A model generated the notes under the pieces. The model was not told the origin of the DNA and searched no databases. It saw only the letters and a program-made list of their open reading frames with translations. This document shows, in pieces, positions 55,437 to 64,000 of a stretch of 64,000 bases of DNA (its first letter is position 1; every line of letters begins with the position of its first letter). Origin of the DNA: Epiperipatus broadwayi. Lineage: Eukaryota; Onychophora; Udeonychophora; Euonychophora; Peripatidae. A program made the position numbers and the translations under genes. The stretch spans positions 5,842,036 to 5,906,035 of the forward strand of contig JAQFVV010006231.1 of assembly GCA_028023455.1 (NCBI GenBank), written 5' to 3'.

Positions 55437-55600
55437 TAGAGGGGATTTGAACCCAGACTTCAAGCTTCCTTCAGTCATCCACTCTATCTTATGCAACCAA
55501 TACACATGACCACATACATACATGTGGTCATGTGCCTGATATAAGAGGGAGTGGATTACTGAAGGGAACTTGAAAGTCTGGGTTCAAATCCCCTCTATTT
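55437..55600. repeat. Inverted repeat at the head of the family-2 array
   Basis: Arms of about 80 bp (55437-55520 and 55523-55600) share AGAGGGGATTTGAACCCAGA and ACATGACCACAT with their reverse complements. Confidence 0.75.
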
Positions 55601-55861
55601 ACACCGACTTGTATTTAAATTGTACAGATTCAGCTTGAATTCTGCTCATCCTGTTTCTATGTATTTAAATGGTCTTAAGGTCCTACATATAAGGGATAAG
55701 AATGACTTACAGTCAACATGGATATGACAACAAAACTGGCAAACAAGGGCTTTGAATATGCCATCATCAGATTTCTAATGATATGGATGACTGAAGAGTT
55801 GGAAAGTGGAGAAAATTGAAATATGTCCATTAAAGTTTGAAGATTTGTTATCTTAAAGTGT

Positions 55862-55904
55862 GTGAGAAATCATGATTCAGCACAGAATACATATATTGGA
55901 GATC
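55862..55904 (+). repeat. Remnant of a family-2 hammerhead
   Basis: Retains the 3' half (GAATACATATATTGGAGATC) but the CTGATGA core is gone (reads ATGATTCAGCACA). Not a ribozyme. Confidence 0.5.
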
Positions 55905-56295
55905 ATTTATCTTTTTTACATGTATGTGGTCATGTGTATCAGTTGGGTAAGATGGACTGTATGAGTGAAGGGATCTTCAAAGTCTGAGTTCAAACCCCTC
56001 TAATTATATCTAGCTTAAGTATATATACTACACTTGTATTTAATTCTTACAGATTCAGTTTGAATTCTGCCCATCTATCTTCTGTGTATTTAAATGATCT
56101 TATGGTTCTACATATGAAGGGTCAGTGATTTATTTATTGGTCAACATTGGTTTGACATAACATGCCATCATCAGATTTTCAATAATATGGATGGCTGGAG
56201 AATGGAGAAGATTGATGCCTGTTTATTAAAGTTTGAAGATTTTCTGTTTTAATATAAATCAAGCACTGATTATATATATATATGTGGAAAATGTT

Positions 56296-56350
56296 GATCC
56301 GGACGAACTGATGAGAACTGGTTAAACATGAAATACATATATTGGAGACT
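56296..56350 (+). ncRNA. Hammerhead ribozyme motif, family 2 (downstream)
   Basis: CTGATGA at 56308-56314 and GAAA at 56330-56333, followed by U-ACAU-AUA so that A15.1-U16.1 and U15.2-A16.2 can form a minimal stem III with cleavage after UA. Stem I (GAUCC-GGACGAA with UUGGAGAC) is weakened compared with the upstream copy. Stem II (GAAC...) no longer pairs well. Both catalytic cores are present but the folding is doubtful. Confidence 0.5.
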
Positions 56351-57479
56351 ATTTATCTTTTTTACATGTAATGGTCATGGGTATCAGTTGTATATGATGG
56401 AGTGAATGACTGAAGAGAACTTGAAAGTCTGAGTTCAAACCCCTCTAATTATATCTGGAATCTTACTTCAATATCTCATTACTTAATTTAATATCTTATT
56501 TTATAATTTTAATATTTAATTTTAAAATTTTTTTTATTTGGGGATAATTTGCTACCACTTATTTTTCATTTGGATACCACCCCATCCCATTACAATATAT
56601 AAGTATTTTAGTGCATTTTGTCATTTTACGAAACAAAAAAATATTTACACATATATATATATATAGTTACACAACGTAGTCATACTAATATATTCTAACC
56701 GTCAATCTTGGCAATAGGCAGAGATGTATCATGAGGAAGAAAACCTATGATATGATACGTCAGGGCACCAAACTGTAACTTTGAAGAAACAGCTGCCAAA
56801 CCGATTTGATGGTGTCACAGAATTACATGTTATGAATTCGCAAGGCAAGCAATTTATTAAATTTTAAAATAATTTCACTTAAAAATATTCAGAGTTAATT
56901 CTATTCATCAATCAAATAGCTTGTTAAGTCAAGCTAGTCAAATTACAAACCCCTAAAAAATATAGACTACCTTGCTATTCATATACTTGCAAATAAGTGA
57001 CATGAACCAACTTCAGCTATGCTAAATTTCAGATCTAGAAAATAAAAATGATTTGGCAATTCAAGCGGAGAACACCGAGAATTATACCACTAATAAGTGC
57101 TACAAGTTATTATACTAAGCTAAAGGAGGAGAACCTCAACTCACACCCACAACATGTTAACAACCTTGGTATCCCCTCACATAAATTCCCAACCAAAGTT
57201 ACAATTAATTTCTTGCTGATGATATGTTTTCTCCGATCACACCGCTACTTCCAAACTTTTCCATATCCACAATGTTATCTTTATGCTCCAATATTAGCAA
57301 AATTAACAATCTCATTTCAATTGATCTTGTTATCACCTTGATTCAATCATGCTAAATTTATAAGTTTATCTTATAATTAGAACCTTATGCTCCAAAATCT
57401 TATAATCTCAGGGTACAAATTTGGCATGTGAAGCTTTTGTGGGGGATTCAAAATTTATTGCCAACCAATTAATGCTATT

Positions 57480-57555
57480 CCAGCGATTGTAATTCAAGTA
57501 GATATTTACTAGATCTACCCCCAGCTAATATCTGCTGTTTGTCAACCAATAATAG
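57480..57555 (+). repeat. Dispersed repeat, copy 1
   Basis: About 75 bp containing CAGCGATTGTAATTCAAGTA and ACTAGATCTACC. Matches 60040-60115 with a few substitutions. Confidence 0.7.
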
Positions 57556-60039
57556 TGTAACGGGATGGGTGGGGCAGTAGGAAGATAAAATGATTTGAAC
57601 TAGGTGATGGAATATCATCACTCCCAGTCAATTTAAAATGGAAATATCAAATTAATTATTAAAGTAATATTTAATAATTCAAAGTATAAGAGAGCAATTT
57701 TATATATTAAAAGGAGCATGAGATTAGGAGAATCTCTGAGATCAGCCATTCATTCCTTAAAGTAACTAAAATAACTATCCATCAATCATATATCAACCAG
57801 CATTATAATAAAAGTAAGTAATACTCAAAAGAAACCATTCATCATCATGAACGATCAACAATTAAAGCAACAGTCCATCTTGTGACTGGATTGGAAATGG
57901 GTCTTCTGTAGACCAGGCTAACTATTGAGCCTTTGCCACCTTGGAACATATTTGTTTAACCATTAATTTGGAGGCACAAACTAAGTGTGAATCCATCAGA
58001 ATACATAACCAGAAAAATCTAAACAATAATATGGGGATACAAAAACATGCTGATTATCATCGACGTTCAGGCCACTTTTACTGGCCAACTATAAATATAA
58101 TTTTTAATGAGACTAAACTAAAATAAAAGGTAGTGCATGGTGTTTAAAGAATATAATCTTATGCACCAACCAGGATGATGATGATTTATCATCGCTGGAT
58201 GCCCCAAAAGCACTAATATACATCCCCATTTATGTATTCATCCTGTGCACGAATCTAGCTCAGAGAACATAAGCTCTATTACTGTATGTGACAAAGAGAT
58301 GATGGAAACATTTTTTAATAATTGAATACAAATTTATTTACAACAATAAAAAAACGAAATTAAGATCTTATAGGATAAGAGTTCTGATTTTGAAAAGTAT
58401 TCAAAATTATATACACAACTAAAGTTATTACATTGATTTACAATATTTCTTAATAAGTTTCTATAAACACATATGTATATATCTGTATGTAGATGTGCGT
58501 TTTATAATATATTAGGAATACATTTCAATTAACATAAAATAATAATTATAAAAAAAAAGATTAAATTTTATTTGTGTTCTACTTGACAAGCATTGGTCTA
58601 TATACTCACACATACATGTGTGTGTGGGTAATTTCTAAACATATTTGACTTGTCCTACAATAATATATGGTTAAGCTTTTAAATTATATTTTAAATAATA
58701 CAAAGTCCTTATGCTAGGTTTACTAGAACACGTATATAGAATTGCACAGATTATTAACAAATTTAATTTTGTCAAACAATAAATAACAATACTTTTATAA
58801 TTAATAATTCCATTTTAAATATACATAAAATTTACATATATATGTATGTATCAATATTTAAAAAAATCAGTTTATCAAATTCTATTACAGCTTTCATTTT
58901 TTTTTAAAAAAAAGTATAGTCAATTTTCGAGAGGTTAGAAAGCTTATTATTAGGTTACCTCTTAACTAATTATAAATGTCTTTAAATTTAAAAATATAGA
59001 CTCAAAATGTCATCCAAATGAATTATTTAAACATAATTCACTTTTGTATACATGTTTATCTGTGCTTCTTTGCATATAGACACAGCAATATACATATAAC
59101 TATTTTATTCAGCTGGTGTTTCTCTTGGGCAAGCTGTTTTTGGTCAATCCAGGCAATTGTCATCATCAGGTAAAAGTATATAATTCAGGTATGGTTAGCT
59201 TTCTCCTTTCTGCAGTTGGTTCCACTTAGACTTGGATTTGGTAAGCTTCAGGTCAGCAAGCTGTTTTCCAGAATACTTTTAAGGCTATGAATTACAAAGA
59301 ATCTTGACCCTTTTTCCTCCTTGTGAATTCAAACTCCACCAGTGAACTGTAGAGCAGCTACTTCCTCACATTCTTACATCCTCGTGGCAGTTTTCTGTAT
59401 AATTCTGCTAGCTTTACTGTTGCCATTCTCTGCTACAGTTACCAACTCTTCACAAAATACTTTAGCCAACTTTGCAGCTAGCTCTGCAGTTAGCTCTTTT
59501 GCTAACCACTTCTCAGAAAATTAAAGCCAAACTTTGCAGTTGGCCTAGTTGGCCACTGCTTAAAATATTAAAACCAGACACTTCTGACTTACTCTTACAA
59601 AACAGCAAGCAAAACTAATTGATATTTTTTATCAATATTTTTATAATCTTGGTTGAGTCAGGTGATAAAAACATAGTCACTGTTTTCAATTAATTTTAAT
59701 CCTTTGGAATTTAACCAAAGATGTGATCTATATACAAGTTTTTACTTTGATAGTAGAAATTTTCAAATTAATTAAAAGATTTCAAAAATAGACATTTTTA
59801 CAATTATCAGAAAACATGCTTATTTTTAAATTTTCAAAATCAGAATAAAAATATTAATTTTTATTTATCAGACCTTTTTTAAATATTTAATTTTATAATA
59901 AAATATTATTTTAAATCCAGAGTTATTTAACCCTTTATTTATTATTTTTATTTCAGTGAATGTAGAAAATGTCTGTGTTTATTTATACTTTTCCTTTACT
60001 TTATACATATATGTGCACACACACGGTATTATTGTGCTA

Positions 60040-60115
60040 TTTCAGCGATTGTAATTCAAGTAGATATTCACTAGATCTACCCATAGCTAATATCTGCTAT
60101 TTGTCAACAAATAAT
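60040..60115 (+). repeat. Dispersed repeat, copy 2
   Basis: Second copy of the 57480-57555 sequence, same orientation, 2.5 kb away. Similarity stops sharply on both sides. Confidence 0.7.
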
Positions 60116-61304
60116 AGTAATCATAATATTAAATCTGATAAATTACCAAATAATTAATTAGAATAAAATATTTTTACTGCTTTAAAATTTCGACTAAATT
60201 TATCATCAACTGGGAACACATTCAAATACCCAGAGTAGGAAAGGGATCTTATGTCCACTTGAGATATTCGTCATAACACAATAAATTTATGAAAATGATA
60301 AAATCTTCCAAATGTTTGCTATAATAATTATGAAAATTTATAACACAAATTAAGAATGACTTCAAAGCATTTCTTCAGTTTCAGAATAAATTATTAATGT
60401 AAAAACCAAATTTTCATAATGTATCTATACTAAAATAAGCATTAAATATTTTTTATTAAATTTGCATTTGATTAGATTTTTGGATGTTATGGATATCAAA
60501 AACATTAAGACATAACACCAAAATTTTAAATTAAGACAATGTTTATTAATTGAATGAATGATAAATAATAATAACAGTATAACAACAAATCTTCATAGCT
60601 ATTATGCAACAATAAAAAAAATATTTAGAAGGGATTTACAGCTGCTACAGAAGATAATCCTCTTTCTATAAATCTATCTTATTTAGGTACTCAAACAAAG
60701 TAAGTAACAATAGTAAATAAAATACTTTGACGAGTTATATTTTGCTGGATTGACAATACTTTCTTGAGGCACATATTCAAGAACATTTATTGTAATACTT
60801 AAACTTAATAATTAAAATTTAACTTCCCAACTTTACTCAATTAGATAAATATACCCCTTAAGGCTAATGACTTAGTAAATCAATATTATGCCTAGATGGT
60901 GATACTTCTAAATACTTATATGAATCATTGCTTACCCGCATATTAACTTCCTAAACTATCAATTCTAGAAAGATTGGCAATTTTAGAGGTCACATTAGTA
61001 CACATACACTCATTTAATACTTTCTATGTCCCCAACATGGGTATTACTTAACTGTATTGCCAGTCCAGAAGTGACTTGCTTTGGCTGTGGGCTGGATATG
61101 ATGCACATTGCTTGTCCAAGATTTCACTAATAATTAAATTTAAATTTTGACGGATTATCGGTTCTAAAATGATTGTGAGAAAAGCTCAGCTAAACATTAT
61201 GCATCAATTCCTTAAGCTATACTTTTAAATCTAAAGTATCCTAAAGTAGATAATATACTTCAAAATCTAAACAATGACCCGTTACGAAATTTTAGCAAAG
61301 TTTT

Positions 61305-61372
61305 ATACCAAGTATGGCGAAAAATATATTGGTGTTGGATACCAAGTATGGCGAAAAATATATTGGTGTTGG
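61305..61372 (+). repeat. Exact 34-bp tandem duplication
   Basis: Two identical adjacent units starting ATACCAAGTATGGCGAAAAA at 61305 and 61339. Confidence 0.95.
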
Positions 61373-63933
61373 CATGAACCCAGAGCACACCTTCTACCTG
61401 AAGGCTATGAAATATGTTAGGACCCCATCACTACACATATGAAAATGGGCATGCACAACTCACTATGACTACTACAGCAAAATACCTCTTACAGTGTAAA
61501 TTATTAATGGAGCTGTGAAAACATCCTCAATCTCCTGAACACACAAAAATTCTTAACATTTATCATCATGAGAGAGCTATGCTCCATCTCGACCTCCAAG
61601 GCAGCGAGATCTTTGCATACCTTGATTATACCAGGGGCACTCACAGTCACACTTAATCCTAAGAGAACACAGTTTGAACTCTCATATAAAAAATCTATAT
61701 TATTGATGCATGAACCGATAATTTAGTAATAGTCTAATATGACTAAACAATAATAAATCGAACTATTTTAGTCTTAAATACTATAAAATAACAAATGTGC
61801 ATTGTCATTTTCTCTAACATATACTGATTTTAAAACTCTCAGACTCTAGGACATAGCAATATTAACTTTCAAAAGACATAAATAAGGCAAAGCATTCAAA
61901 CCTCAATCTTAACTAGAAGCATAAAATTATATTTGTGAACCTCTTAGACAAACATTCCATACTTTTACGTAAATATTTCATTCATCTCACGATAGCATTA
62001 AAGTTGAGCAATATTAACAATAATAATATAAAGGCATACTTTTTTTTTACTCTAGCCTCAATCTAACACTGGGTATATTTTACACTATATTTAACAAATA
62101 TACTCAATAAAGTAATCTTTAACCTATAACCAATCAATCAACAATAATGTAATAAAGAAAAATAAAATTATACTTAAGAGTCCTTTTGGGAACAGTTCGT
62201 TACTGATGATGATCATCCTCCTCTGGACTGTTCAAGTTTGTCCACATACATTATGATTATTGCATGCACATATAATCCAAACATAATATTTTATAATGGC
62301 CATAAGTTTCGGAAATCACATTATATTTGGCATCCTATAATTATTTCACAATATTATCGTATCCTTTTGCATAAGTAATATTTTAATAAAACAACTGCAT
62401 TTTTCTTTTGGATCCAATAAAGACATTTGCTTTAGATGCATTTAAGATTCACAGAAAAAAGTTTGTATAATCCAAGGTTGAGCTTATAAGTTAGTCATGA
62501 GCTTACACATCTTTTAATAATTCTGACTTTTATAGAATTTTAAACTCCACTATTTCTGCAGGATATGTACTTGGTCTATTATCTATAAGTCTTATACAAA
62601 ATATTTCACTTTATTCAAATTTTACTTAACTTTGCATTATAATTAGGCATTAATAATTTAAGCATTTTCCCTTTTATTTCTTTCATGCAAAGAATCAGTC
62701 TTTCTTTTACAATGAAAATAAAATACATAGGTAACTTAGCTTGTACTTTTACTTAATTTTCAAAGTAATGATTTATAATGATTTTCAAAGTACAATTTAC
62801 AACTGCCATTAATATTTAATATTTCAAAGTTGTTTTTTTTACTTCTTAAACATCATTGCTTCCTTCTCTTATACATGATAATTATTATAATGAAACTGTC
62901 ATTAATAAAAATTGATATCTGCAACATTTTACGTGGGGAAAATTTGCAAGTGTGCCTCAGATGCCTTGTTCTCTGCATAGTCATTGTACCAAAATTTGCT
63001 GTTCTGGAAATATATTCCATGATTAATTTGTGGGTTCAAAATTAAGTGTGCCTGATTCTGGTTGTTTACTTACACATTTTTACAGAATACAATATAATTT
63101 TTCAATCAATTTTAAGTCAGAATCTGGACAATCGAAGCTTTTAAAAATTCCCTAGATTAGCAAAATGAAACTGAAAAAAAAAAGTGGGAGATATGAGTTC
63201 AGACCAATAGAACAGTGGAAAAGGAATCCTCTCAAAATGTGTTTGTCCTTTTTATAAGCTTTGACTGTCAATCACTTCAGATTCAATCTTTTGATTTTAT
63301 ATCCTGAGTATTAAACTTTTGATTGGCTATTAAACACAATTTTTAATATTAATTAGTCACAATATTAATAATCATGTGGTTTCTTGAAATTTTCCCGGGT
63401 TTGATTTATAAAAAAAAAAAAAATTAGCAACTTGAAAGAAAATTTTATAATAAAAAAAATAATAGACTGAGTTTAAGTTTAAAATTTATGACTGAATATT
63501 ATTAAGGATTTATTTAAAACTGACATGAAAGGATTATTCTTTCAATTTGCTATCGAACGATATATTGCATGAGACAAGGAAAACTATAATTGTCCCAATA
63601 AATAAAACTTCATGCATACCACATATACACACTCACGCACATTTCCTAACCTTACTAGCTAATCATATACATTCCACCTAGCATGATCTATCATGTAATA
63701 TTTAAAATTTTATAGCTATTAGCCTTGTAAATTGACTGTTGAAATGAGTATGATTATGAACAAGCCAAATCTTTACGATCAAAATTTACATCGATCTTTT
63801 CACTTATTTATTTAATGTTTAGTAGATAAATCTTACCGGTTGATCTCACTATTTAATTTGTTAATAGTTAAAGCATGCTTAAATGTACAGTGTGTGATAC
63901 TCCAAAATTATCTCCACATACTTGAAACAAATA

Positions 63934-64000
63934 TCACATGCTCTTATGCTTGTGTATAACTGTTATTAAAACAGGCAAAACTCACTATATATATTGCCAC
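63934..64000 (-). repeat. Family-1 ribozyme repeat, start of a further copy
   Basis: Matches the left ends of the copies at 28485 and 36907: TCACATG, then CTTATGCTTGTGTATAACTG, then ACAGGCAAAACT and GCCAC. The hammerhead region would lie just beyond the window on the minus strand. Confidence 0.7.

Larger units (their letters stand above)
55437..56470 (+). mobile_element. Ribozyme-bearing tandem repeat, family 2 (retrozyme-like)
   Basis: An inverted partial unit (about 55437-55520, ending in the reverse of GGTTCAAATCCCCTCT) is followed by direct units. The CAAACCCCTC end mark falls at 55585 (as CAAATCCCCTC), 55991 and 56436, periods of about 406 and 445 bp. Each full unit shows the order CAGATTCAG...TTGAATTCTGC, GCCATCATCAGATTT, AAAGTTTGAAGATTT, hammerhead region, GGAGA...TTTATC, GTCTGAGTTCAAACCCC. 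There is no coding sequence. The GGTTCAAATCC-like end resembles a pol III B box but no A box was identified. The architecture parallels family 1 at 28485-29340. Confidence 0.75.
56471..63933. other. Non-coding, probable anoctamin intron
   Basis: A+T-rich with no recognised exon, transposon protein or RNA gene. A 62-codon frame at 59969-60157 and a 60-codon frame at 59342-59524 have no family resemblance. Structures noted are the dispersed repeat pair at about 57480/60040 and the 34-bp tandem at 61305. The anoctamin exon expected after 55397 was searched for by its 'PRT' motif and not found. Confidence 0.55.

Noticed and set aside
55437-55460. tRNA-like B-box sequence at the end of the family-2 repeat
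   Set aside because: GGTTCAAATCC-like only. No A box, acceptor stem or cloverleaf could be built, so no tRNA or SINE promoter is called.
56409-56431. Possible hammerhead core CTGAAGA...GAAAGTC
   Set aside because: Only six bases separate the two boxes and no stem II or stem III can form. Treated as chance.
57048-57341. 97-codon + strand open frame
   Set aside because: Contains TPRI but no anoctamin-type continuation after it, no acceptor in the right phase, and no domain.
59969-60157. Possible exon after TTTATTTCAG at 59956
   Set aside because: The translated sequence bears no resemblance to the anoctamin region expected after helix 4.

Overview
This is a eukaryotic, strongly A+T-rich animal (invertebrate metazoan) window. 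It covers part of one protein-coding gene on the + strand, an anoctamin (TMEM16-family channel/scramblase), buried in large repeat-filled introns. Only three short exons are recognisable: 14090-14164 (25 codons), 45399-45563 (55 codons) and 55361-55397 (12 codons plus one base). Together they encode the segment around the third and fourth membrane helices. The two complete introns are about 31.2 kb and 9.8 kb; the gene starts before and ends after the window. The animal cannot be placed more precisely from the sequence. No bacterial-type operons, CRISPR arrays, rRNA or complete tRNA genes were seen.

Layout. 10-3221: internally deleted mag-like Ty3/gypsy element (- strand) with LTRs. 3354-3974: near-perfect palindrome. 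5178-7388: solo LTR with GTAT target duplication. 11365-12290: decayed non-LTR retrotransposon tail (- strand). 14090-14164: exon. 14934-25243: complete long-LTR Ty3/gypsy element (- strand) with broken gag-pol. 28485-29340: ribozyme-bearing repeat (retrozyme-like). 29487-31080: Penelope-like element. 32693-43056: a second long-LTR gypsy element, with a TA-flanked DNA transposon in one LTR, a ribozyme repeat in its gag, and two related 8-bp-TSD DNA transposons in the other LTR. 43370-45125: inverted-repeat element hosting a second TA-flanked transposon, which hosts an LTR fragment. 45399-45563: exon. 47207-51775: decayed APE-type non-LTR element (- strand). 54662-56470: a second ribozyme-bearing repeat family, flanking the 37-nt exon. 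56471-63933: no recognisable gene. 63934-64000: start of another family-1 ribozyme repeat.

The most interesting content is two unrelated families of about 0.4-0.45 kb tandem repeats carrying hammerhead self-cleaving ribozyme motifs. Family 1 (28.5-29.3 kb, 36.9-37.8 kb, window end) has CUGANGA, GAAA, a minimal palindromic stem III and a GUC cleavage triplet, in five recognisable copies with a long stem I retained through a compensating change. Family 2 (54.7-56.5 kb) is more decayed. Both show an inverted partial copy followed by direct tandem copies. A Penelope-like element with RT and GIY-YIG remnants lies about 150 bp from one of them and is a plausible type of mobilising enzyme (inference).
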